DNA from: Streptomyces albospinus
Lineage (GTDB): Bacteria > Actinomycetota > Actinomycetes > Streptomycetales > Streptomycetaceae
DNA: 64,000 nucleotides
Direction of reading: 5' to 3'
Assembly (NCBI RefSeq): GCF_014648695.1
Contig: NZ_BMRP01000002.1
Location: forward strand, 227,634-291,633
Numbering within the stretch: position 1 is the stretch's first letter; every line of letters starts with the position of its first letter. Position numbers and translations under genes: made by a program. The notes beneath the pieces were generated by a model. The model was not told where the DNA came from. It did not search any database and worked only from the letters and a program-made list of their open reading frames with translations. Of this stretch, positions 32,885 to 41,615 are shown piece by piece.

Positions 32885-33118
32885 TCACTCTCCTCGATTC
32901 GAGTCGGGCCGGCCAACGCGTTCCGAAAACCGCGCACGTGAACGCGTCGACTCGCCCAAGAACAGCAGAGAAGCCTTCTTCCGTCCGGAAACCAATTGCT
33001 CGAAGACCGCGGGGACTGCATGGCGAGCAGCCGGATCCACATCGCAGAATTTCACTGTGCCGCAGTGGTCAGGCAAGGGCTGGACAGTGCCCCGACAGGG
33101 CTGCCGGGCAGCGACCAC
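32885..33118 (-). pseudogene. Relic of a second DegT-family aminotransferase
   Basis: A 77-codon frame between the P450 stop and asnB. Its first 55 or so residues align without gaps to an internal stretch of the intact DegT enzyme (residues around 85-140): VAARQPCRGTVQPLPD against VIATPQTYQATVMPLLD, and VKFCDVDP against VRFCDIDP. The cofactor-binding N-terminus and the PLP lysine are missing, so it cannot be an active transaminase. A GTG and GAGCGAG precede it, so a short peptide could still be made. It is probably what remains of a duplicated or recombined aminotransferase gene. Confidence 0.7.
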
Positions 33119-33127
33119 CTCGCTCCG

Positions 33128-34348
33128 TCACCAGGTGACCGGGAATTCATGGATACCATAGATGTCCGCATCGCACTTGAAGGGTAAATCACCGGTCGGA
33201 ACCGCGGAGCGCAATGTGGGGATACGCCGGAGCAGAGTCGAGTAGACAATTTCCAGCTCCATCCGTGCAAGATTTTGCCCGAGGCATTGGTGCGCCCCGA
33301 AACCGAACGCCAGTTGGTGACGGGCGCCGCGCTGCAAATCCAGGTCGTTGCCGTCAGGAAAAACCACGGGATCACGGTTGGCTACATTACAGAGCGCGAC
33401 AAGGACATCTCCTGCTTTGATCAGGGAGCCGCCGAGTTCAACGTCCTCGGTGGCCACGCGCGTAGGAATGAATTCGGCAATGGTGAAGTAGCGCAGCAAC
33501 TCTTCCACGGCGACCGGAATTTTCCTCGGATCCGCGCGCAGGGCCGCCGCGTCATCCGGGCGGTCGATCAAGACCATGGCGCCGAGTGAGATCATGTTCG
33601 CGGTGGTCTCGTGCCCGGCGACCAACAGCAGGAACGCCATGCGCACCAAATCTTCGTGCCGGTATGTGCCCGCTTCGCGCAATTTTACGATCTGGCGCCC
33701 GAGTAGATCGTCGGTTGGCTCGGCCTCTTTCTTGGTGATGAGGTCGCTGAGAAATGCAAGGAGTTCATCGAGTGCACGCAGACGCTCCTCGGCCGAAGCA
33801 CCGCGCAACAAGAGCTTATGGGAGCGGGTCTGGAAAAACTCGTGACCTTCGTAGGGCACACCGAGTTGCTCGCAGATCACCAAGGAGGGCACCGGCAGTG
33901 AAAACGCGCTGACCAGATCCACCGGTTTCGGACCGGCCAGCATCGCGTCAATGCAGCCATCCACGATTTGCTGAATGCGGGGCTGCAATGACTTCATGCG
34001 TTTCAGGGTGAATTCACTGGTCACCGCACGGCGGACGTCCCGGTGTTCCGCCCCGTCCATGGAAATCATGGTGCGACGGAAATTACCCGGCTGCCCGTCG
34101 ACCTGGAACGGGAATCCCTGCTTTTCCCGGTCGGCACTGAATCGCATGTCGGTGAGCATGGTGCGGATGTCGGCGTGGCTGCTCACCGCCCAGACCGGCG
34201 CATCGGGCGTCAAGGTCGTCAAGGTGACCTTGACCGGGCGACCCTGTTGCTGAAATTCGATGTGTTGAGCGTTCGGGGAACAAGGGCAACGGCGGGCGAT
34301 TTCCAGTTCTTGAACGGACGCTGTCGAGGCACTTTCCGCAGTGGTCAC
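33128..34348 (-). CDS. Cytochrome P450
   Basis: About 406 residues, bacterial class I P450, CYP105-like. I-helix oxygen-binding motif AGHETT, ExxR (EELLR), and the heme loop FGFGAHQCLGQNLAR with the Cys ligand. It should hydroxylate or otherwise oxidise a pathway intermediate; the ferredoxin partner is not in the window. A GTG start at 34348 follows GAAGGGGAAG and is preferred, while ATG 34384 is the longer alternative. A TTA codon occurs near the C-terminus (33185-33187). Nine or more bases after the MFS stop, so co-transcribed with it. Confidence 0.93.
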   Translation of the reverse strand: MTTAESASTASVQELEIARRCPCSPNAQHIEFQQQGRPVKVTLTTLTPDAPVWAVSSHADIRTMLTDMRFSADREKQGFPFQVDGQPGNFRRTMISMDGAEHRDVRRAVTSEFTLKRMKSLQPRIQQIVDGCIDAMLAGPKPVDLVSAFSLPVPSLVICEQLGVPYEGHEFFQTRSHKLLLRGASAEERLRALDELLAFLSDLITKKEAEPTDDLLGRQIVKLREAGTYRHEDLVRMAFLLLVAGHETTANMISLGAMVLIDRPDDAAALRADPRKIPVAVEELLRYFTIAEFIPTRVATEDVELGGSLIKAGDVLVALCNVANRDPVVFPDGNDLDLQRGARHQLAFGFGAHQCLGQNLARMELEIVYSTLLRRIPTLRSAVPTGDLPFKCDADIYGIHEFPVTW

Positions 34349-34393
34349 GAGCTTCCCCTTCTCGGGTACGTCGAGAGACACCATGCTGAGAAC

Positions 34394-35629
34394 TCAGGGT
34401 TGGCCGGCCGGCTCACCATGGCCCTGCCACGGCCGGGCGAGCGTGATCAGAGCTACCGCAGCGAGGAGAACGAAGCCCAGTACCACGACGGCCGTCGACA
34501 TGGCGGTGGTGTTGCCCAGAACGCCGGGTAGAGGTGCGGCCACGGCGCCGAGCACGAACTGAGCGCCTCCGAGCATGCCGGAAGCGGCTCCGGGGGCGTC
34601 GCTACCGACCGCGAGGATGATGGTGGTCGACGCGGGCAGCAGCAGTCCGAACCCGAACGTGAAGCCGAACAGGCAGGCCCACGTGGTCGGGAACGTACTG
34701 ATGCCGATGACGAGCAGCGTCGCCAGCGTGATCAGGGAGGCTACGGTGATGACCACGCCGATGGCGAGCAGGGAGTTGAGGCGTACACGCCCGGCCAGCC
34801 ACCCGAACATCGCACCGGCCGCCACGGTGCCGACGGCGTTCGTGGCGAAGACGAGGCCGTAGCCGATGGGCGACAAGCCGTAGACGCCTTGGAAGACGAA
34901 GGGTGAGCCGCTGATGTAGGCGAACAGGGCGGCCAGTCCGCACCCCATGACGAAGAGGTAGCCGACCATCTCGCGACGCCGGAGCAGTCCGCCCATCGCG
35001 GCGAGCGCAGCCCGCAGACCACCTGCCCTGCGCCGTTCGACGGGGAGCGATTCGGGAACCCACGCCCAGATCGCGGTCACCAACAACAGCCCGGTCACGG
35101 CCAGCGCCACGAAAACCAGACGCCACGAGCCGACACCGAGTATGAGGCCCCCGACCACCGGTGCCAGGACCGGCGCGGTCGACCCGATCACGCTCAGCGT
35201 GGTGAGTTGGCGCGCCGCTCGGGTGCCGGTCGACTGGTCGCTGATGACCGCCCGTCCGATGACGATTCCCGCGCTGCCGGCGATCCCTTGCAGCAGTCGG
35301 GCGACGTCGAACACGGCGATGGACGGGGCGAGCGCGCAGACCAGGGAGAACACGGTGAACATGCCGGAACCGGCCAGGAGCAGGCGTCGTCGCCCCACCG
35401 CGTCGCTGACCGGGCCGAGCACGATCTGACCGACGGCGAGCCCGAAGAGGCAGGCTGTCAGGGACAGTTGTACGGACGTTCTCGAAGTTCCCAACGAGGT
35501 GACGATCTCAGGGAAGCCGGGCGCGTACATGTCGATGGCGAACGGCGACACCGCCGAGAGTCCGCCAAGGACGATGACGAGTCGCCCCGTTCCGGTCCGA
35601 GGGGGCGCGGAATCGATGCTGACGGTCAT
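34394..35629 (-). CDS. MFS exporter, Bcr/CflA family
   Basis: 411 residues, twelve transmembrane helices. Motifs of the Bcr/CflA drug-resistance group: PFAIDMYAPGFPEIVTSLG in helix 1 and GPVSDAVGRRRLLLAGS in loop 2-3. It probably exports the product or a toxic intermediate, adding to the DHA2 exporter at 19-20 kb. GGAGACCG precedes ATG 35629. It opens the transcript that continues into the P450. Confidence 0.9.
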   Translation of the reverse strand: MTVSIDSAPPRTGTGRLVIVLGGLSAVSPFAIDMYAPGFPEIVTSLGTSRTSVQLSLTACLFGLAVGQIVLGPVSDAVGRRRLLLAGSGMFTVFSLVCALAPSIAVFDVARLLQGIAGSAGIVIGRAVISDQSTGTRAARQLTTLSVIGSTAPVLAPVVGGLILGVGSWRLVFVALAVTGLLLVTAIWAWVPESLPVERRRAGGLRAALAAMGGLLRRREMVGYLFVMGCGLAALFAYISGSPFVFQGVYGLSPIGYGLVFATNAVGTVAAGAMFGWLAGRVRLNSLLAIGVVITVASLITLATLLVIGISTFPTTWACLFGFTFGFGLLLPASTTIILAVGSDAPGAASGMLGGAQFVLGAVAAPLPGVLGNTTAMSTAVVVLGFVLLAAVALITLARPWQGHGEPAGQP

Positions 35630-36081
35630 CGGTCTCCATCCGAGGAATTCTGTAGTGGGCGACGTGGGCGATGCCGACGTTCCGATGCGCGGGACCGAAG
35701 TCGATCAGCGTCGCGACCAGGTACTGCCCGATGACGACCGCGGTTCGCCGAGGCGTGGAACATCCGGGTGGCGGGTGCGCCGGCGCCGCCGCACAGCGAC
35801 ACCGCCCCGTCCCCGGCCCGCACCAGCCGGGTCCCCCTCGCCATGCGGTCGCCCACTGACCGAGCCGCGCCTCCCGGACACGGCAGGCCGCACGCGTATG
35901 AGCAGGACGAACCCCCACGGTGCCGGCGGACGAGGGCGGACGGGGGCATCGGGCGCCTTCCTGACGACGTGACGGCCGCGGCCGGTGCGACCGCTGCTCC
36001 ACATCGTCGGTGCCGGGGCCGCGCCGCAGTGTGGAGCGACCGGCCCGGGAATGTGGAGCGCGGTGCTTGCCCCGTCGGGTG
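35630..36081. other. Gap between MFS and AraC genes
   Basis: About 450 bases with no credible gene on either strand. Short stretches of GC3 bias in changing frames on the minus strand may be decayed coding sequence, but I could not match them to a family. One GGAACATCCG resembles the GAACATCG half-sites near the AraC gene. The MFS promoter must lie here. Confidence 0.4.
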
Positions 36082-37095
36082 TCAGGAGTGCACCCGCCTG
36101 AACCGGGCGGGGGTGATGCCCCGGTCGCGCCGGAAGGCATAGCCGAAATTGCTGGCCGAGGCGTAGCCGACCTCGTGCCCGATCCGGGCCACCGGCCAGT
36201 CGGTCTCGACGAGCAGCGCCGCGGCCCGGTCGAGGCAGCGACGCCGGTGGTACTCCATCACCGATGTCCCGTACAGCTCGCGGAACCCGGTGGCGAGACG
36301 CCGGACCGACATCGACGACGCGCGGGCCAGATCTGGCAGCGTCGGCGGTGTGTGGCGTTCCCGCCACAGCAACTCGGGAACACGGCGCAACGCGGCCACC
36401 TCGTGGTCGTCCAGGGCGAGGTCCGGTCCGTCCGCGGCCGGCCCGTTGACCGTGAGCCCGTCGATCAATGCGGCCAGCGCCGCCACGAACCGCGATTCCA
36501 TGAACAGCAGGCGCCCCGGGGACGAGCGCCGGTGCAGGAAGATCTCCTCCAGCGGACCGGCGACCGGGCGCAATGCGGCGGACCGGCCCAGGTACCGCTG
36601 GCGCGCGACGTCGTCCGGTCCGACGGCCGGCAGGACTCCCGCGCCGAGACCGCCGAGGTACGACCCCAGCCCGGTCCAGGTCCCGCTGATCGACACCGCC
36701 CGGTACCGCTCGCCGTCGCCGTGCGCGATGACACCGTCCGTGGCGCACTGCGGGCTCAGCGACACCGAGCGGGCGTGCAGTTCGCCGGCGCCGGTCCGGG
36801 ACTCGCTGATGTGCATGCGTCCGTCGACGCAGTGCTCCAGCTCGAAGTGGTCGCCCGTGAAGGCGTATCGGACCCGGTGCCCTCCGGCGAAGGCGACGTC
36901 GTAGCGGACGATGTGGAACCCGCTGCGCAATGACGTCACCTCGATCGTGCCGTCGCCGACCTCTGGACGGAGCCGGTACCGGACGGTGCCGTCACGGCTC
37001 CGGTCGGCCTGGGCGATCGACTCGTAGTACGCCGCGTACGTCGCGTCCAACGCGGTGGAACCGGCCACGCCGGCGAGCTGGTGAACTCGTGTCAC
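36082..37095 (-). CDS. AraC-family regulator, PchR/YbtA-like
   Basis: 337 residues. A long N-terminal sensing domain (about 1-230, with HVD-type features such as DHFELEHCVDGRMHISESR in part) and a C-terminal AraC DNA-binding domain: PTLPDLARASSMSVRRLATG as the first HTH and VARIGHEVGYASASNFGYAF as the second. Siderophore clusters use AraC regulators of this type (PchR, YbtA) that sense the ferric chelate. The GTG start at 37095 lies six bases from an iron box, so transcription should be repressed by iron and the mRNA leader must be very short. Confidence 0.87.
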   Translation of the reverse strand: MTRVHQLAGVAGSTALDATYAAYYESIAQADRSRDGTVRYRLRPEVGDGTIEVTSLRSGFHIVRYDVAFAGGHRVRYAFTGDHFELEHCVDGRMHISESRTGAGELHARSVSLSPQCATDGVIAHGDGERYRAVSISGTWTGLGSYLGGLGAGVLPAVGPDDVARQRYLGRSAALRPVAGPLEEIFLHRRSSPGRLLFMESRFVAALAALIDGLTVNGPAADGPDLALDDHEVAALRRVPELLWRERHTPPTLPDLARASSMSVRRLATGFRELYGTSVMEYHRRRCLDRAAALLVETDWPVARIGHEVGYASASNFGYAFRRDRGITPARFRRVHS

Positions 37096-37101
37096 AACTA
37101 C

Positions 37102-37120
37102 TTAGGTTAGCCTTCCCTCA
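37102..37120. promoter_or_regulatory. Iron box upstream of the AraC gene
   Basis: TTAGGTTAGCCTTCCCTCA: the left half matches the DmdR/IdeR consensus perfectly. Fourteen bases (37100-37113) are identical to the box before the uptake genes at 9798-9811. On the minus strand its TAACCT could double as a -10 box. Confidence 0.75.
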
Positions 37121-37130
37121 ACTCCTGGAC

Positions 37131-37156
37131 ATGTTCTTGAACATCGCTGAACATCG
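37131..37156. promoter_or_regulatory. GAACAT half-sites upstream of the AraC gene
   Basis: ATGTTC-TT-GAACAT (37131-37144) is a perfect palindrome, and TGAACATCG recurs at 37138 and 37148, a ten-base direct repeat. Helical-turn spacing suits AraC-family binding. The remainder of the gap to 37582 holds no recognisable gene. Confidence 0.45.
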
Positions 37157-37582
37157 GTGCGCGGCACGCGCGCCCGTCGACATCGCTGCACGGGCCTCGA
37201 CCATGTATGCGCCCCGGCCCCCGCCCCCGCCACTGCTCCTGACGCCGTCTCCGGCCCATGGTCGCGCAACGCGTACGCCGGGCGTCGTTCGCCCGACCGC
37301 ACCGCGCCTCGCCCCGTGGACGTTCGGCCGGGTCAACGGGCGTCTTCCGTGGCGTGGACCCCGAGGCGGAGGGAGGGCCGGGCGCGGTGTCACTTCCCAG
37401 TCGGCTGCGGTATGCACGCATCGAGAGCGGGAAGAAGGCCGCGACGATCTCACGGACCCTCACGAGCGCATCCCCTTGTTCAGGTAGGCGAGTACGGCCG
37501 GCACCCGGCGGTGGCCGCTGTCGCTCGGCGGCAGGTCCGGCTTCAGGGCAGCTCCACTTCGGTCACCGCCGGCCCCCTGCCG

Positions 37583-38386
37583 TCATCTGCGCGGTTCCTC
37601 CGGGGCGAGGACGACGAATTCCGCACCGGCGGGGTCCGTGCAGACGGCCATCCGGCCGACGCCCTCGGCGGTGTGCGGACCCATGTGCACGGCGCCGCCG
37701 TGGTCCTTGACGAGGGTGGCCGTCGCATCGCAGTCGGCGGAGCCGAACACCGGGTGCCAGTACGGTGTTCCGCCGTCCCGGAACATCTCCGGGACCTCCA
37801 TCAGGCCGCCGTGCATCCGCTCCTCACCGCAGCCGGCGGGCGTGAGCAGGGTGTAGGTGCCTCCCTGGCCGCCGGGGAGCGGCACGTCCTGGGCCGACCA
37901 GCCGAACACGCTGCCGTAGAAGCGGCGGGCGGCGGCCCCGTCGGTGGTGTACAGCTCGGTCCAGCTCAACTGGCCGGGGCCGTCCGCCGCTTCGAAGCCC
38001 GGATACGCCGCGGGCTGCCAGACGGCGAACCGTGCGCCCTGCGGGTCGGTGAACCGGGCGTAGTGCCCGTCGCCGGCGCCGACCGCGGTGGGCGGGGTGT
38101 GCACCTCGCCGCCCGCCTGCCGGACCGTCTCGGCGGTGGCCGCCGCGTCGGAGGTGTGGAAGTAGACCGTCCAGGCGGGGCGGTCGCCCTCCTCGGGGAG
38201 CGGGCCGACCGCGGCGACGGCCTTCCCGCCGAGCCGGAAGAGGGTGTACCCGCCCTCCTCCTGGTCGCCGTACGCCGCGGACTCCCAACCGAGGACCGCG
38301 CCGTAGAAGGCGGTCGCGGCACGGACATCGGGAGCGCCCAGATCAAGCCAGCACGGCGAGCCGGGGACGAAGTCGGTAGTGATCAT
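37583..38386 (-). CDS. Two-domain VOC (glyoxalase/bleomycin resistance) protein
   Basis: 267 residues made of two tandem vicinal-oxygen-chelate domains (about 1-125 and 135-265), each with the FYGAVLGW/FYGSVFGW strand and a C-terminal FTDPQGARFAVWQ or CTDPAGAEFVVLAP segment. Close relatives are the abundant Streptomyces hydroxylase-like VOC proteins of unknown substrate. An AAGG site precedes ATG 38386. No operon partners. I treat it as outside the cluster. Confidence 0.88.
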   Translation of the reverse strand: MITTDFVPGSPCWLDLGAPDVRAATAFYGAVLGWESAAYGDQEEGGYTLFRLGGKAVAAVGPLPEEGDRPAWTVYFHTSDAAATAETVRQAGGEVHTPPTAVGAGDGHYARFTDPQGARFAVWQPAAYPGFEAADGPGQLSWTELYTTDGAAARRFYGSVFGWSAQDVPLPGGQGGTYTLLTPAGCGEERMHGGLMEVPEMFRDGGTPYWHPVFGSADCDATATLVKDHGGAVHMGPHTAEGVGRMAVCTDPAGAEFVVLAPEEPRR

Positions 38387-38553
38387 GGTGATCGCCTTTC
38401 GAGGATGTTCGGATGCTCGGATGCGCCGTGGAAACGCTCCCCGGCGCACACGGATCTCTCCGTGCCTTCAGCGTGACACCCACCACTGACACTCGCCCGC
38501 CGGCGGGCAACTGGTCCCCGGCACACCCCCGTTCGCGCCCGCTACGGCGCAGG

Positions 38554-39702
38554 TCACGCCCGCGCCACCCCGTCGGCCGTCCGGTACAGCTCCTTCGCGA
38601 TGATCGAGCGCTGGACCTCCGTGGCGCCCTCGTAGATGCGCGGGGCGCGCACCTCCCGGTAGAGGTGCTCCAGCAGATGGCCGCGGCGCAGCGCCCGCGC
38701 GCCGTGGATCTGGACGGCCGCGTCGACGACGTACTGCGCGGTCTCGGTGGCCAGCAGTTTGGCCATCGCCGAGCGGCGCGCGATGTCCGGGGCACCGGCG
38801 TCGTAGGCCGACGCGGCGGCGTAGACCAGGAGGCGGGCGGACTCGACGCGGGTGGCCATCTCGGCGAGCTGGTGGCCGACGGACTGGAGGTCGCGGAGCG
38901 GTCCGCCGAACGCGGTGCGCGCACCGGCGTGCGCCAGCGCGGCGTCCAGCGCGGCCTGCGCCATGCCGACGGCGAACGCGCCCACGCTCGGCCGGAAGAG
39001 GTTGAGGGTGCGCATCGCGACCCCGAACCCGCCGCCCACCTCGCCGAGCACATCGTCCTCGGTGACCGGGACCCCGTCGAAGACCAGCGTGCCGATGGGG
39101 TGCGGGCTGAGCATGTCCAGGTGCTCGCCCGTCAGGCCCGGCCGGTCGGCGGGGACCAGGAAGGCGGTGATGCCGCGGGCGCCGGCCGCGCCGCCGGTAC
39201 GGGCGAAGACGGTGGCGAAGTCGGCCTCGGGGGCGTTGGAGATCCAGCACTTCTCGCCGGTCAGCCGCCAGCCGCCGGGGCCGTCGGGTGCCGCGGCCAG
39301 GGCCAGTGCGGCGGCGTCCGAGCCGGCGCCCGGCTCGCTCAGCGCGAAGGCGGCGACCGCCCGCCCCGCGGTGACCTCCGGCAGCCAGCGGGCGCGCTGG
39401 GCCGCGGTGCCGGACTGCACGACCGGGTAGGCCCCCAGCCCCTGGAGCGCCAGCGCGGTCTCCGCCTCCGTGCACTCCTGGGCGAGGGATTCCCGCAGCA
39501 GGCACAGCTCCAGCGCGCGCAGGTCCCCGCCGGCGGGGAAGAGGCGGCGCAGCAGGCCCAGTTCGCCGAGCGCGGCGACCAGCGGGCGGTTGACCCGGCC
39601 CGGCTCCCCCTTCTCCGCCAGCGGGCGCAGCCGTTCGGCGGTGTCGGCGCGCAGCCGGGCGCACCATTCCTGTTCGTCCGGTCCCAGCGCGAATGCGGTC
39701 AC
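38554..39702 (-). CDS. Acyl-CoA dehydrogenase
   Basis: 382 residues with the three-domain acyl-CoA dehydrogenase fold. Motifs: FALSEPGAGSDAAALAL (FAD and substrate contact), GEKCWISNAPEADF, and the C-terminal QIHGARALRRGHLLEHLYRE plus RIYEGATEVQRSIIA, where the family usually has its catalytic or ETF-contact residues. Divergent from the CoA ligase with a shared 300-base promoter region. In this neighbourhood it most likely acts on an alicyclic or beta-oxidation intermediate of aromatic acid degradation. Confidence 0.92.
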   Translation of the reverse strand: MTAFALGPDEQEWCARLRADTAERLRPLAEKGEPGRVNRPLVAALGELGLLRRLFPAGGDLRALELCLLRESLAQECTEAETALALQGLGAYPVVQSGTAAQRARWLPEVTAGRAVAAFALSEPGAGSDAAALALAAAPDGPGGWRLTGEKCWISNAPEADFATVFARTGGAAGARGITAFLVPADRPGLTGEHLDMLSPHPIGTLVFDGVPVTEDDVLGEVGGGFGVAMRTLNLFRPSVGAFAVGMAQAALDAALAHAGARTAFGGPLRDLQSVGHQLAEMATRVESARLLVYAAASAYDAGAPDIARRSAMAKLLATETAQYVVDAAVQIHGARALRRGHLLEHLYREVRAPRIYEGATEVQRSIIAKELYRTADGVARA

Positions 39703-40003
39703 GAGCGGCTCCCCTGGTAGCGGTACCGGTGGCGGCGGTCGGTCCGATGGTCGTCGACGGCGATACCGGGGCGCGGCCGGATGCCGCGGACGGTTATCGC
39801 GATCTGTTGACTGCCGTCACGAACACGTTACGCTGACGACCGATCCGTACGGCAGTCCCCGACCCGTCCCCGCCCGCTGACCTTCCCGGCGGGACCGGCC
39901 CCGGCAGCGGCCCAGGCACGGCCGTTCCGGCCCGCTCCCCGCCCCTCCTCCACCCCTCTCCCGGCCGCCCGTCGGCCACCCGGCCCAAGGGGGCGCACCC
40001 CGC
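39703..40003. promoter_or_regulatory. Divergent promoter region with candidate PaaX site
   Basis: About 300 bases between the dehydrogenase and CoA ligase genes. It contains TTGACT (39807-39812) and the motif GACTGCCGTCA (39809-39819), which is repeated almost exactly (GACTGTCGTCA, 50806-50816) before the enoyl-CoA hydratase operon. A shared repressor site, probably for the PaaX-type regulator, is a reasonable reading. Confidence 0.45.
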
Positions 40004-41611
40004 ATGGAGCTACGGACCTCGGCCCACACCGACACCTTCGCGCGCGACCGGCTGCCGCCGCCCGGGCAGTGGCCGCACCTCACCGACCTGGGCTATCCCG
40101 ACCGGCTGAACTGCGGTGCGGAACTGCTCGACGGCACCATCGCGCGGCTGGGCCCGGACCGGCCCGCGGTCCGCGACGCGACCGGCGCCGCGTGGTCGTA
40201 CGGGCAGCTGCGCGACCGGGTCGACGCCCTCGCGCACGCGCTCAGCGGCCCGCTGGGCGTCCGGCCGGGCAACCGGGTGCTGCTGCGCGGTCCGACCTCG
40301 CCCTGGCTGGCCGCGTGCTGGCTCGCGGTGATGAAGGCGGGCGCGGTGGCGGTGACCGTCCTGGCGGCGCAGCGGCCGGACGAACTCGCCACCATCTGCC
40401 GGATCGCGCAGGTCGGCCATGCGCTGTGCGATGCGCGGTCTGTGGACGACCTGGTGCGGGCGGGGGTACCGGGGCTGCGGATCACCGAGTTCGGCGGGGA
40501 CGGTCCGGACGATCTGCGGCAGCTGGCGCGGCCGGGCGGCGCGCCCTACGAGGCGGTGGCGACCGCCGCCGACGACGTCGCGCTGATCGCCTTCACCTCG
40601 GGCACCACCGGCCGCCCCAAGGGGTGCATGCACTTCCACCGCGATGTGCTCGCCATCGCGGACACCTTCTCGGCCCAGGTGCTGCGGCCGGAACCGGACG
40701 ACGTGTTCGCCGGCAGCCCGCCGCTCGGCTTCACCTTCGGGCTCGGCGGTCTGGTCATCTTCCCCTTACGGGCCGGCGCCTCGGCCTATCTGGCGGACTG
40801 GGGCGGGCCGGAGCGGCTACTCGGCGACATCGCCGAGCACCGCATCTCGGTCCTGTTCACCGCGCCCACCGCCTACCGGGCGATGCTGCCCGCACTCGAC
40901 GGGCACGACGTCTCGTCGCTGCGCCGGTGCGTGTCGGCGGGCGAGAACCTGCCCACCGCGACCTGGCAGTCCTGGTACGACGCGACGGGCCTGCGGATCA
41001 TCAACGGGATCGGCGCCACGGAACTGCTGCACATCTTCCTGTCCGCCGCCGACGACGCGATCCGGCCGGGGACGACGGGGCTGCCGGTGCCGGGCTTCGA
41101 GGCCCGGGTGGTGGGCGCCGACGGCATACCGCTGCCGGACGGCGAACCGGGACTCCTCGCCGTCCGGGGGCCGACCGGCTGCCGCTACCTGGCCGACGAC
41201 CGGCAGCAGGAGTACGTACGGGACGGCTGGAACCTCACCGGCGACACCTATGTCCGGGAGAGCGACGGCTACTTCCGCTATGTGGCCCGCGCGGACGACA
41301 TGATCATCTCGGCCGGCTACAACATCGCGGGCCCCGAGGTGGAGGACGCGCTGCTGCGGCACCCGGACGTCACCGAGGCGGCCGTGGTGGGGCGGCCCGA
41401 CGAGGAGCGCGGCCAGGTCGCCGTCGCCCATGTCGTCCTGCGCGCCGGCGTCCCCTCGGGGGACGAGACCGTTGCCGCGTTGCGGGCGTTCGTCAAGAGC
41501 CGCATCGCGCCCTACAAATGCCCGCGCGTCTTCGTCTTCCACGCCTCGCTGCCGCGCACCCCCACCGGCAAGCTCCAGCGCTTCCGGCTCCGCGAAGCCG
41601 ATCTAGAGTGA
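40004..41611 (+). CDS. Aromatic acid-CoA ligase, 2-aminobenzoate type
   Basis: 535 residues, ANL superfamily. Motifs: AFTSGTTGRPKGCMH (P-loop), NGIGATELLHIF, the hinge region YVARADDMIISAGYNIAGPE, and the C-terminal Lys in PTGKLQRF. Benzoate/2-aminobenzoate-CoA ligases have this length and layout. With the two-domain monooxygenase/reductase at 47.5-49.9 kb it should start degradation of 2-aminobenzoate (or a hydroxylated benzoate) as CoA thioester. One TTA codon (40766-40768). Only four bases precede the PaaX gene. Confidence 0.87.
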   Translation: MELRTSAHTDTFARDRLPPPGQWPHLTDLGYPDRLNCGAELLDGTIARLGPDRPAVRDATGAAWSYGQLRDRVDALAHALSGPLGVRPGNRVLLRGPTSPWLAACWLAVMKAGAVAVTVLAAQRPDELATICRIAQVGHALCDARSVDDLVRAGVPGLRITEFGGDGPDDLRQLARPGGAPYEAVATAADDVALIAFTSGTTGRPKGCMHFHRDVLAIADTFSAQVLRPEPDDVFAGSPPLGFTFGLGGLVIFPLRAGASAYLADWGGPERLLGDIAEHRISVLFTAPTAYRAMLPALDGHDVSSLRRCVSAGENLPTATWQSWYDATGLRIINGIGATELLHIFLSAADDAIRPGTTGLPVPGFEARVVGADGIPLPDGEPGLLAVRGPTGCRYLADDRQQEYVRDGWNLTGDTYVRESDGYFRYVARADDMIISAGYNIAGPEVEDALLRHPDVTEAAVVGRPDEERGQVAVAHVVLRAGVPSGDETVAALRAFVKSRIAPYKCPRVFVFHASLPRTPTGKLQRFRLREADLE

Positions 41612-41615
41612 CCCG

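Noticed and set aside
32900..32954. CGAGTCG/CGACTCG inverted repeat before asnB as an operator
   Set aside because: Arms are only seven bases with a 41-base spacer, and the left part overlaps the end of the DegT relic; chance is likely at this GC content.
37464..37560. Possible gene fragment on the minus strand before the VOC gene
   Set aside because: A short frame with coding-like bias but no start, domain or length to support a call.
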